Of a stretch of 64,000 nt of DNA, positions 47,256 through 55,424 are shown piece after piece. Numbering within the stretch: position 1 is the first letter of the stretch; each line of letters opens with the position of its first letter. The position numbers were made by a program, and so were the translations under genes. Origin of the DNA: Kutzneria viridogrisea (GTDB lineage: Bacteria > Actinomycetota > Actinomycetes > Mycobacteriales > Pseudonocardiaceae); NCBI GenBank assembly GCA_014138725.1, contig JACJID010000001.1, forward strand, positions 186,001-250,000. Direction: 5' to 3'. Below the pieces are notes generated by a model. That model saw only the letters and a list, made by a program, of their open reading frames with translations, made no database searches and was not told where the DNA came from.

Positions 47256-49276
47256 TGGACGGCGACCGCGGCTACAGCCAACTGGTGCGGCCCGAGCAGT
47301 GGGCGCTGTGCGTCCGCGAGCACACCGCCCTGCTGCCAGGCGGCGGGGTCACCCTGGACTGGGTGGACGACACGCCCCGGCACACCGGCCGGTGCCGCAC
47401 CGCGCCCGCCGGGCTGGTCTTCGACCGCTGGTGCCGGGCCTACCGGTCCCGGCCCGAGCGGGGGCTGGTCGAGGTGATCCCGGCCGGTGCGAGCAGTTCC
47501 GGCACGCACGACCCCGGCATCCTGCGTAGCCCGTTGGGACTGGCCGTGGACTCCGCGCAGCGGCTCTACATCGCCGAGTCCGGCACCGGGCTGGTGCACG
47601 TCGTCGACCTGTGGGGCAGGCGGTTGCTGCGCAAGATACCGTTGCGGTGCAAGGACAAGCGGCGTCCGATCGACATCGCGGCGCGCTGCTGCGGCGCACT
47701 GGTGCTGGCCGCCGATCCGTACGGGATCGTGCTGGTGGACGGCCGTCGCGGCCCGCTGCCCGGCCCGAAGCTGGTGACCCCGCCCTGCTCCGACGGCATG
47801 CTGCCCAGCCGCATCGCGTTGTCGGCGCGCGGCCCGCTGCTGCTGTGGCGGCACCCGAGGGCGGCCCGCGCCCTGGTGTCCACTGTGGACGGGGAGGTGC
47901 TCGTCGAGGTCCCCGGCGGCACCGACATCGAGCTGACCCGGGACGGCACCCTGGTGGTGGCACGCCAGCCGGGGCAGTCCTTCCGGCGCTTCGCCGCCGA
48001 CGGCCTGGAACTGGAACCGCTCGGCGCCCCCGGCTACGACGGCGGGGCACTGGCGGTGGCCCCCAACGGGCGGATCGCCTTCACCACCGCCGAGGGCCTG
48101 GCCTGGACCACCGGGTCCAGCGCGGTGCACGCCACCAGCGGCACCGTGCTCAGCTACCGGCTGGACAGCGGCACCTACCGCACCCGCTGGGGACGGCTGT
48201 TCCTGGACGCCTGCGCGCCGACCGGCACGAACCTGGCCGTGCGGTTCGCCACCAGCGACGAGGACACCGCCACCGAGCCGCCGGCCCCGCGCCGCGCCCC
48301 GTCCCCGCTGTTGCGGCGGCCCACCGGGCGGGAGGCCCCGTGGGCGCAGATCGCCGCGGACGACCAGTTCGAGACCTACGAGTCCCCGGTGACCGCCGAG
48401 CCGGGCCGCTACCTGTGGATCACCCTCACCCTGACCGGCACGCGGCGGCTCAGTCCGAAGGTGCGGGCGCTGCGCGTGGAGCGGCCGGGCCACCAGCTGC
48501 TGCGCGCACTGCCGCGCGCCTGGTCCCGCGAGGAGTCCGACGCCGACTTCCTCCAGCGCTTCCTCGGCCCCGCCGAAGGCCTGCTGCACGAACTGGACCA
48601 GCGCGCCGCCGCCCGCTCGGTGCTGGTCGACCCCAGGGTGACCCCGCAGGAGGCGTTGCCCTGGCTGGCCAGCTTCGCCGGGCTGGTGCTGGACCGGCGC
48701 TGGCCCGAGCGGGCCCGCAGGCACCTCATCGCCAGGGCGTACCCGCTCTACCGCGCCAGAGGCACCAAGCGGGCGCTGACCGAGATCCTCGGCATCTACC
48801 TCGGCTACCAGCCGGTGATCGTGGAGCGCTGGCAGCTGCGCGGGCTCGGCGGCACCGTGCTGGGCACCAGCGCGACCGGCCCGCGGGCGCCCGAGGTCGG
48901 CGCGGCCACCGGCGCGCTGGGCACCTTCACCGTGGGCGGCACGCTGCCCGGTCAGAACTCGTACTCCCTGGCAGCACACCGGTTCAGCGTGCTGATCCCC
49001 GGTGAGCTGACCGCCGAACAGCTCAGCGTGGTCCAGGACGTGCTCGCCGAACACCGGCCCGCGCACACCGAGTACGAGCTCTGCGAGCTCAGCTCCGGCA
49101 TGCGCGTGGGGCAGCGGCTGCACCTGCGGCTGACCTCCTACGTCGGGCCCGGGGCCAACTGGGCGCCCGCGGTGGTGGACCACACCCTGATCGGCGGGGA
49201 CGGGGTGATCGGCGTGCCCTCGGTCGGGTCCCGGCTGGGCGACACCTCCGTCGCCGGGCAGGTGAGGGTCGGATGA
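47255..49276 (+). CDS. Fusion of a beta-propeller-like region with tail protein I (Afp12-like)
   Basis: 673 residues. Residues about 85-330 contain repeated blade-like segments (LRSPLGLAVDSAQRLYIAES, IALSARGPLLLW, IELTRDGTLVVAR, LAVAPNGRIAFTT), as in NHL/SMP-30-like propellers. Residues about 410-600 are tail protein I (HQLLRALPRAWSREESDADFLQRFLGPAEGLLHELDQ, LPWLASFAGLVLD, YRARGTKRALTEILGIYLG). The tail is a short beta region. Tail protein I bridges the wedge to the tail fibres or cage; the N-terminal propeller could be a binding or shell module. Coupled to the J gene before it and to the tape-measure gene after it (ATGA). Confidence 0.85.
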   Translation: MDGDRGYSQLVRPEQWALCVREHTALLPGGGVTLDWVDDTPRHTGRCRTAPAGLVFDRWCRAYRSRPERGLVEVIPAGASSSGTHDPGILRSPLGLAVDSAQRLYIAESGTGLVHVVDLWGRRLLRKIPLRCKDKRRPIDIAARCCGALVLAADPYGIVLVDGRRGPLPGPKLVTPPCSDGMLPSRIALSARGPLLLWRHPRAARALVSTVDGEVLVEVPGGTDIELTRDGTLVVARQPGQSFRRFAADGLELEPLGAPGYDGGALAVAPNGRIAFTTAEGLAWTTGSSAVHATSGTVLSYRLDSGTYRTRWGRLFLDACAPTGTNLAVRFATSDEDTATEPPAPRRAPSPLLRRPTGREAPWAQIAADDQFETYESPVTAEPGRYLWITLTLTGTRRLSPKVRALRVERPGHQLLRALPRAWSREESDADFLQRFLGPAEGLLHELDQRAAARSVLVDPRVTPQEALPWLASFAGLVLDRRWPERARRHLIARAYPLYRARGTKRALTEILGIYLGYQPVIVERWQLRGLGGTVLGTSATGPRAPEVGAATGALGTFTVGGTLPGQNSYSLAAHRFSVLIPGELTAEQLSVVQDVLAEHRPAHTEYELCELSSGMRVGQRLHLRLTSYVGPGANWAPAVVDHTLIGGDGVIGVPSVGSRLGDTSVAGQVRVG

Positions 49277-50787
49277 CCGCGCTGACCGTGGACCGCCTCA
49301 GCAGCACCGTGCACGGCGCGGACCGTGCGCAGGCCAGCCGGGTGCGGCGCCTGCTGGGCGAGCTCGCCGAACGGCGGCTGGACGAGGCGCTGCGGGCCGC
49401 CGAGCTGCCGACCGGGCTGTGGTGCCTGCGCAGGCTGGACGTCTCGGTGCGGATGGACTTCGGCCGCGGCGACCTCGCGCTGGCCAGGGACTGGGCGGAC
49501 ACCCTCGTCGGCGCCCTGCGCGCCGCGCTGGCCCAGCGGCCCGGCGAGGTCGCGCACTTCGTGGACCTGCGGCACGCACTGGCCGACCTGGTCGGCTCGG
49601 TCGCCCTGGGCAGGACCGACCGGGGCTGGGCGTGGCGGCGGGTGGACCTGTTGGGCGCCAACGACCCCGAGCCCGCTGACGCTCCGCGCGAGGCGATCGT
49701 CGCCGCCCTGCGACGGCATCCTCGGTACGCCTTGGCAGCCCTGCTGGCCGCCCTGCGCGAGGCCGGGCCCGCCGCCCTCCAGCGAGTCCTCGGTGCGACC
49801 GGCTGGACCGCCGTGGCACAGGTCCTGCTCGCCGCCGGGGGTGTGCCGCCGGACGGGTTGCGTGCCGTCACGGGGTCGGTACGAGGCTTGTCGGCGGCTG
49901 GGGACCCGCCCGGTGCTGGCCGCTCGCCTGGCGTTGGCGGCCTGGCTGCCGTTTCCCGTGAGGCCTTGCCTGGGGGTGGCCGCTCGCTTTCCGGTGACGG
50001 CTCACCCGAAGTGGACCGCCCCCTCCCCGCTGAGGACTCGCCCGCTGTCGACCCGCGCGACCGTGCCGCCGCGGCGATCCTCGCCCGGTCCGCCGCCGCT
50101 GGCGCCCTGGTGCGCTCGCGGCTGCGTCCCGACCCGGACACCGTGGCCGCCTGGGCCGTGCTGGTCCTCGCCGAGGCCGAGCCGGGCGCCTTCGCCCGCG
50201 CCGACGCGCCCGCCGTGCTGGCCCGCGTCGCCGCCCAGCTGGCGCCGGGTGCCATGAAAGTGCCGTTGCTTGCGTTCAACGCAAGCAACGGCACTTTCAT
50301 GACACCGGTACCCACGGAGTGGGCGGGCCTCCCGTTCCTGCTGGCGACGGCCCAGGACGCGGGGGTACCGGCCCGGTTGCTGGCGGACCCGGTGCTGGCG
50401 GCCCGCCCGCTGCGCTGGGTGCTGCACGGGCTGGCGACCCGCCTGGTGCCGCTGAGCGAGGACGATCCGGCGGCGTTGGCGTTCTGCGGGCTGGACCCGG
50501 CTCAGGTGCCGCCGACGGTCGACGCCTCGCCTGCCTCGCGGGCGGAGCACGAGGCGTTGACGGCCCACGCGTGCCACTGGGCGGCGGTGACGGAGGAAAG
50601 ACTTGATCCCGGCACGCAGGTGGCGCACATCGCGCGTCGTCACGGGTGCGTCCAGGGCGAGCCGGGTTGGCTGGAACTGGTGCTGCCGCTGCACGAGGTG
50701 GACCTCGCGGTGCGCCGGGCCGGGCTGGACGTGGACCCGGGCTGGGTGCCCTGGCTGGGCGCGGTCGTGAGGTTCCGTTATGAGTGA
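49273..50787 (+). CDS. CIS tape-measure protein (Afp14-like)
   Basis: 504 residues. The N-terminal 110 residues (VRRLLGELAERRLDEALRA..., LRRLDVSVRMDFGRGDLALARDWADTLVGALRAAL) match the start of injection-system tape-measure proteins, which span the tube and set its length. A central Gly/Ser/Pro-rich stretch (about 195-260) looks inserted. Residues about 328-343 (MKVPLLAFNASNGTFM) are the in-frame translation of a perfect palindromic repeat (50253-50301). The C-terminal part has CxxH-containing helices (HACHW) and ends RFRYE. Repeat invasion of a structural gene without breaking the frame is unusual. Confidence 0.75.
   Translation: MTALTVDRLSSTVHGADRAQASRVRRLLGELAERRLDEALRAAELPTGLWCLRRLDVSVRMDFGRGDLALARDWADTLVGALRAALAQRPGEVAHFVDLRHALADLVGSVALGRTDRGWAWRRVDLLGANDPEPADAPREAIVAALRRHPRYALAALLAALREAGPAALQRVLGATGWTAVAQVLLAAGGVPPDGLRAVTGSVRGLSAAGDPPGAGRSPGVGGLAAVSREALPGGGRSLSGDGSPEVDRPLPAEDSPAVDPRDRAAAAILARSAAAGALVRSRLRPDPDTVAAWAVLVLAEAEPGAFARADAPAVLARVAAQLAPGAMKVPLLAFNASNGTFMTPVPTEWAGLPFLLATAQDAGVPARLLADPVLAARPLRWVLHGLATRLVPLSEDDPAALAFCGLDPAQVPPTVDASPASRAEHEALTAHACHWAAVTEERLDPGTQVAHIARRHGCVQGEPGWLELVLPLHEVDLAVRRAGLDVDPGWVPWLGAVVRFRYE
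50253..50301. repeat. Perfect palindromic repeat inside the tape-measure gene
   Basis: Two 24-bp perfect arms (50253-50276 and 50278-50301) around a single central C. The outer bases CATGAAAGTGCC match the palindrome at 43374-43422, which has G for A at one site. Within the coding frame it adds about 16 residues without a stop. It looks like a member of a dispersed REP-like family. Confidence 0.85.
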
Positions 50788-50863
50788 GCTTGCGAACGAA
50801 TCAATGAGCACAGGCCGGCGCGAAGCGCTGCACCGAGCGCTAGCGAGGTGCGGCGATGAGTGA
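50780..50863 (+). other. Junction repeat with 27-codon mini-frame between tape measure and ATPase
   Basis: The sequence atgagtgag occurs at the end of the tape-measure gene (50780) and again at the ATPase start (50856). The stretch between forms an open frame that begins with the first copy and ends in the second, overlapping both genes. It contains GAGCGCTAGCGAGG. It may act as a translational bridge, or be a short duplicated insertion. No protein function is claimed. Confidence 0.35.
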
Positions 50864-52763
50864 GCGGACCAGCCACGACCTGACCGCGCGCGCGGCCGAC
50901 CTGGCGGTGCGCGTGGCCGACCTGCTCGACCAGCGGTGCAGCGTCGAGTCCGGGGCGGCGCAGACGGCGGAGTTCCTGCGGGCGTGGGGAAAGCAGGCGC
51001 AGGCGGACCGCTGCGAGGAGCAGCCGTTCGATCTGGTCGCGGCGCGTTTCGGGCTGACCGAGCAGGAACAGCAGGTGCTGTTGCTGGCGGGTCTCGCCGA
51101 GGAGCACGAGGGGATCGCGGGCACGTTCCGCGCGCTGCACCCGCGTGGTGAGCCGCACCCGACCACGGGGCTGGCGGCGCTGCTGCTCGGGGGTGACCGG
51201 GCAGCGGTGCGCCGTCTGCTGACGGAAGGCGCTGCGGTGCGGGCCGGGCTGCTGCGGTTCGGCGCCGAGGGCACGTTCTTCGAGCGGTCGATCACTGTGG
51301 CCGATCGGCTCTGGGAGGCGCTGCACGGGCACGAGGGCTGGCCCGCGTCGATCGAGCGCGTGCCGGTCGAACCCGCGCCCGGTGGTCTGGACCGCTGGCT
51401 GGCGTGGCCGCAGGTACGCCGGGTGGCGGTTTCCCTGCTGGCCGCCGATGACCGCACGGTGCTGGTCGCCACGCCGGAGGAGGAGATCGCGCTCAGCAGG
51501 TGCGCCGCGGTCGCCGACGCGGCAGGCACCCCGCTGGTCGCCGGGCGGGTCGCGGCACAGGACCCGCACGGGATCGCCCTGCTGGCCGCACACGCCGCCG
51601 CCCGCGGCGCGATCCCGGTCCTGGTGCTGGCCGCCCACGCCGAGGGCACGCCGCCCGCCACGCTGCGGATCGCCGCCCCGGGACCGGTTCTCGTGGTGAG
51701 CGGCGGCCCCGTGCGCGCCGTGGGCAGCCGACCGCTGCTCACGCTGCCGACCGGGCCGTTGGACGGCACCGACCACCGAGCCACGTGGGCCGCCGCCCTG
51801 CCCCGGCACGGTGAGCTGGCGCCCGCGCTGGCCGCCCGCCACGCGGTGGACCCCGCGCACACCACGCAGATCGCCGCCGATCTGCGCGAGCCGGTGGACC
51901 TCGCGCAGGTCGCGAGCGCGATCCGGGCCAGGGCCGGTGCGGTGCTGCCCGCTGGTGTGGACCTGAGCACCCCCGACGTGCCGTGGCACCGCCTGGTGCT
52001 GCCGCAGGACCAAGCCGGCCAGTTGCGCGCCGCGGTGGACCGGCTGGAGCAGGCCGCCACGGTGTTGGACGACTGGGGATTCCGCGCGCGGGCCAACGCC
52101 TCCGGCGGCACACGACTGCTGTTCACCGGCCCGCCGGGCACCGGCAAGTCCCTGGCGGCCCAGGCCGTCAGCAGCGCGGCGGGCACCGACCTGCTGACCG
52201 TGGACGTGTCCCGGGTCGTGTCCAAGTGGATCGGTGAGACGGAGAAGAACCTGGCCTCGGTGTTCGAGGTGGCGCAGCGGACCCAGGCCGTGCTGTTCAT
52301 GGACGAGGCGGACGCGCTGTTCGGCACCCGCACGGAGATCGGCGACGCGCACGACCGCTACGCCAACCTGGAGACCGCCTACCTGTTGCAGCGGCTGGAC
52401 CGCTTCGACGGGGTGGTGCTGCTGGCCAGCAACCTGCGGCACAACATCGACCCGGCGTTCCTGCGCCGGATGGACCTGGTCGTGGAGTTCCCGCAGCCCG
52501 ACGAGTCCTGCCGCCACCGGCTGTGGGACCTGCACCTGCCCGAGCGGGTGCGCGGCCCCGACGTGGACCTGGCCGTGCTGTCCCGGCTGTACCCGGTCGC
52601 CGGTGGCTGGATCCGCAACGCCGTGATCGCCGCGGGGTTCGCCGCGGCCCCGGCGGGACCGGTCCGCCAGCACCACCTCGTCGCCGCGATGCGCCGGGAG
52701 TACGCCAAAGCGGGGCAGCCGTTCCCCGGCGAGCCCACCAACCTGATGGAGACGAGGACATGA
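50856..52763 (+). CDS. AAA+ ATPase of the CIS (Afp15-like)
   Basis: 635 residues. The C-terminal third is a classical AAA+ module: Walker A GPPGTGKS (425-432), pore-loop region SKWIGETEKN, Walker B VLFMDEAD (D483, E484), then the sensor segment VVLLASNLRHNIDPAFLRRMD with Arg residues in the finger position. The N-terminal 400 residues (LLDQRCSVESGAAQTAEFLRAW at the start) are variable and helical, as in other injection-system ATPases. The family is conserved in these loci and thought to help particle assembly or cargo loading rather than contraction. Overlaps the next gene by 4 nt. Confidence 0.93.
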   Translation: MSERTSHDLTARAADLAVRVADLLDQRCSVESGAAQTAEFLRAWGKQAQADRCEEQPFDLVAARFGLTEQEQQVLLLAGLAEEHEGIAGTFRALHPRGEPHPTTGLAALLLGGDRAAVRRLLTEGAAVRAGLLRFGAEGTFFERSITVADRLWEALHGHEGWPASIERVPVEPAPGGLDRWLAWPQVRRVAVSLLAADDRTVLVATPEEEIALSRCAAVADAAGTPLVAGRVAAQDPHGIALLAAHAAARGAIPVLVLAAHAEGTPPATLRIAAPGPVLVVSGGPVRAVGSRPLLTLPTGPLDGTDHRATWAAALPRHGELAPALAARHAVDPAHTTQIAADLREPVDLAQVASAIRARAGAVLPAGVDLSTPDVPWHRLVLPQDQAGQLRAAVDRLEQAATVLDDWGFRARANASGGTRLLFTGPPGTGKSLAAQAVSSAAGTDLLTVDVSRVVSKWIGETEKNLASVFEVAQRTQAVLFMDEADALFGTRTEIGDAHDRYANLETAYLLQRLDRFDGVVLLASNLRHNIDPAFLRRMDLVVEFPQPDESCRHRLWDLHLPERVRGPDVDLAVLSRLYPVAGGWIRNAVIAAGFAAAPAGPVRQHHLVAAMRREYAKAGQPFPGEPTNLMETRT

Positions 52764-54043
52764 CCACCTGTGACGACACCGCCGCACCCTGCGCCTCGTG
52801 CTGTGCGGCCGACCTGCCGGTGAACCCCTTCGTCGCCCTGCGGGTGGCGTTCGGCATGCTGCTGGGCGAGGACGACTTCCGCACCCTGATGGGCAACTCC
52901 CGGGGCAAGCAGATGCTGCACTCGGCCTGGCTGCACGGATCCGGTGTGGTGTGGGGCATGCGCGCCAGGCTGGACGGCGAGTTCCTGCTGCGGGTCTCGC
53001 CTGGCCTGGCCCTGGACGGGCACGGGCGGGAGCTGCACGCGGAGACCAGCTGGTGCCTGGACCTGCGCGACTGGCTCACCAGGAACCAGCACACCGCCGA
53101 CTCCGCCAACGAGGGTGACACGAAGGTCATCCACACGCGGCTGCTCGCGGAGTTCTCCTGCCGACCGAGCAACCTCGTGCCGACGCTGGCCGACCCCTGC
53201 GACGTCACGCGCAAGCGCGACGACTACTCGCGCGTCCTGGAGACGGTGCACTTCACGCTGAGCGCCGACCCGGTCGAGCCGGTTCCCGTGCCGTACCGGC
53301 GGGTGCGCGCCCTGCTGGGGCTGGGCGAGGCCGACACGGAAGTCGACAGCGCGTCCTGCCTGCCGCCCGAGCAGCGCGCGGCCGAGCTGCTGCACAAGCT
53401 GCGCGTGCTGGCCGCCGCCGACTCCGCCGAACTGGCCCCGCCCAGCGCCGAGGAGCCCTTCCCGGTCACCGAGCTGAACGCGCCGGTGCTGCTGGCCGAG
53501 GTGGCGATCACGGTGCGGGTCGCCGACGGGGCGATGACCATCGTCAAGGTGGACCTGCGCCCGGAGGTCCGCACGACCCTGCTGCCCACCTGGCTGATCC
53601 AGGAACTGACCTGCGGGCTGGCCCCCGGCCTGCTCGGCCCGGACACCCAGCCCGACGCGGGCGGCCCCCGGCTGGACCCCGGTTCGCTCAAGTGGTCCGC
53701 GAACGGCGACCAGTTGACCTTCGAGGTCACCGCCGCGCTCAACCCGCGCTCGCTGCGCAGGGCCGTGCGGGTGACCTCGCTGTCGGCCGACCGGGGCTGG
53801 GTGGACGAGGACATCGACGCCGTCCGCGTGGACGAGGAGTCGGGCACCCACGTGACGGTGGAACTGGCCGGGCGGCTGTCCAACGAGCTGGTGCGGCTGA
53901 CCGTGCGCGGCACCGGCCCCGAACCCGCGTTCGGCGTGCACCCCGCGGTGCCCCTGGCCGGGGTGCGCGGCGGCCCGCCCGGCAGCAGGCACGACGGTCA
54001 CGACGCCGCGCTGACCTTCACCTTTGGGAGGACCCAGGCATGA
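52760..54043 (+). CDS. Conserved CIS-locus protein of unknown function, paralogue A
   Basis: 427 residues. The N-terminus is cysteine-rich (CDDTAAPCASCC). The next part reads NPFVALRVAFGMLLGEDDF, LHGSGVVWGMRARL and VSPGLALDGHGRELH, a pattern shared with the following gene. The C-terminal half appears to be a beta-rich domain (LTFEVTAALNPRSLRRAVRVT). No membrane segment, signal sequence or catalytic motif. It is coupled at both ends by ATGA overlaps with the ATPase and paralogue B, so it is an integral part of the operon, probably structural. Confidence 0.7.
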   Translation: MTTCDDTAAPCASCCAADLPVNPFVALRVAFGMLLGEDDFRTLMGNSRGKQMLHSAWLHGSGVVWGMRARLDGEFLLRVSPGLALDGHGRELHAETSWCLDLRDWLTRNQHTADSANEGDTKVIHTRLLAEFSCRPSNLVPTLADPCDVTRKRDDYSRVLETVHFTLSADPVEPVPVPYRRVRALLGLGEADTEVDSASCLPPEQRAAELLHKLRVLAAADSAELAPPSAEEPFPVTELNAPVLLAEVAITVRVADGAMTIVKVDLRPEVRTTLLPTWLIQELTCGLAPGLLGPDTQPDAGGPRLDPGSLKWSANGDQLTFEVTAALNPRSLRRAVRVTSLSADRGWVDEDIDAVRVDEESGTHVTVELAGRLSNELVRLTVRGTGPEPAFGVHPAVPLAGVRGGPPGSRHDGHDAALTFTFGRTQA

Positions 54044-55389
54044 CCACCCCGAGCAGCACCGAACAGGACACCCCGACGGTCGGCGGGGCGATCGCCCGGC
54101 TCAACGCCCAGGACGGCCTGTTCCTGCGCGCTGAGCACCTGACCCTGATGCAGGACTACAGCGAGGACCTGGCCAAGGCCCTCGGCACGGCCTGCGGCCC
54201 CGGGGTGGTGCACGGCTTCCCGGTGACGCTGGCCAAGGACAAGGTCGTCGTGGGGCCGGGCCTCGCGGTGGACCCCAGCGGAACCGTGCTGGAGAGCAAG
54301 AAGACCGACGCCAAGGTGAGTTTCCCCAAGGAACCGCTGCCCGCGGACGGCTTCTACGTGGTGCAGTTGCTGGAGGGCAAGTGGTTCTACGGCACCGACA
54401 GCGTCTACGGCAACCCCTGTGACGACACCTGCTCCGGTGCGACCGCCCTGCACCCCAACGAGGGGCGGGGCATCACCGTGGTGCTGACCCCGGCCACCCT
54501 GAGCGGGTTCGACGGGCAGGCCAGCGACAAGCGCCGCAACTGGTTGGCCTCGCACTACTTCGAGCGCGAGCGCGGCTACGTCAAGCCCTGGCTCCAGCAG
54601 CCCGCCCCGGGCCGCGTGGTGAGCCCGTTGCAGAGCCTGGCCTGGTCCACCGGGCTCGACGCGCCCGCCACCTCCGGCGTGCCGATCGCCGTGCTGTTCA
54701 CGGTCAACGGCAGGTGGCAGGTCGACACCTGGACCGCACGCCGCGACCTCAGCGGGTCCACGGCGTTGCGCGGCTGGCAGTGGCGGCTCGCCGGTCGGCC
54801 CTGGGACGTGTTCCTGGCCCAGGTGCTGCAGTTCCAGGACCAGCTGTCCACGCGGTCCGCGGCCCAGGTGACCTCGCTGGACCAGGTCGTACAGTGGCTG
54901 GACGCCGCGCGTGCGGACGTCACCGGTGGGGCCTCGGCCAGCTCGGTGGACCTGCTCAACTCCGCGATCGGCGCGCTCAGCGGGGCACAGGCCCCTGCGG
55001 CGCAGGCGGTTTCCCTGGTGGAGCGGGGGTTCCAGGACCTGCCGCCAGCGGGGTTCCTGCCGGTGGACCCGAAGGGGAACGTCGCCGAACAGGTCACCGC
55101 GCTGTTCCCGGCCACCGTGCCGCTGACCTTCTACACCTGCCGCTTCGACTACACGCCGCAGGTGCTGGAGAGCGCCCAGCACAGCGACCGGATCCCCTTG
55201 GACGGCAGCGAAGCCGGTCTCGGGGTCGACGTGTTCATCCCCTCCGGGCAGCCGGACTGGGTGGTCTTCGCCCGCAACAACGAGCCCGTTCCACTGGGCG
55301 GTGGCACCGCGATCGGGGCGCGCGCCACGACCAGGGCACCGAAGGCCGCGGCCCGTCGTGGTGACGCTGGTGTGACGAGGCGCGCATAG
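54040..55389 (+). CDS. Conserved CIS-locus protein of unknown function, paralogue B
   Basis: 449 residues. The N-terminal 100 residues (LNAQDGLFLRAEHLTLMQDY, GPGVVHGFPVTL, VGPGLAVDPSGTVLE, PADGFYVVQLLEG) share the GVVxG...V.PGLAxDxxG pattern with the preceding gene. A Cys pair (GNPCDDTC) lies near 128-132. The C-terminal part is helical, ending in a basic low-complexity tail (RATTRAPKAAARRG). Last gene of the structural operon. Function unknown; baseplate, cage or surface proteins are possible roles. Confidence 0.7.
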   Translation: MTTPSSTEQDTPTVGGAIARLNAQDGLFLRAEHLTLMQDYSEDLAKALGTACGPGVVHGFPVTLAKDKVVVGPGLAVDPSGTVLESKKTDAKVSFPKEPLPADGFYVVQLLEGKWFYGTDSVYGNPCDDTCSGATALHPNEGRGITVVLTPATLSGFDGQASDKRRNWLASHYFERERGYVKPWLQQPAPGRVVSPLQSLAWSTGLDAPATSGVPIAVLFTVNGRWQVDTWTARRDLSGSTALRGWQWRLAGRPWDVFLAQVLQFQDQLSTRSAAQVTSLDQVVQWLDAARADVTGGASASSVDLLNSAIGALSGAQAPAAQAVSLVERGFQDLPPAGFLPVDPKGNVAEQVTALFPATVPLTFYTCRFDYTPQVLESAQHSDRIPLDGSEAGLGVDVFIPSGQPDWVVFARNNEPVPLGGGTAIGARATTRAPKAAARRGDAGVTRRA

Positions 55390-55424
55390 CCTCTGCTCCT
55401 GATGGGCGAGGATCGGGAGATCAG

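Noticed and set aside
32784-55389. Prophage or type VI secretion system
   Set aside because: No head, portal, terminase, integrase or lysis genes, and no TssJLM membrane complex. DUF4255, the AAA+ ATPase and the CIS tape measure point to an extracellular/cytoplasmic contractile injection system.
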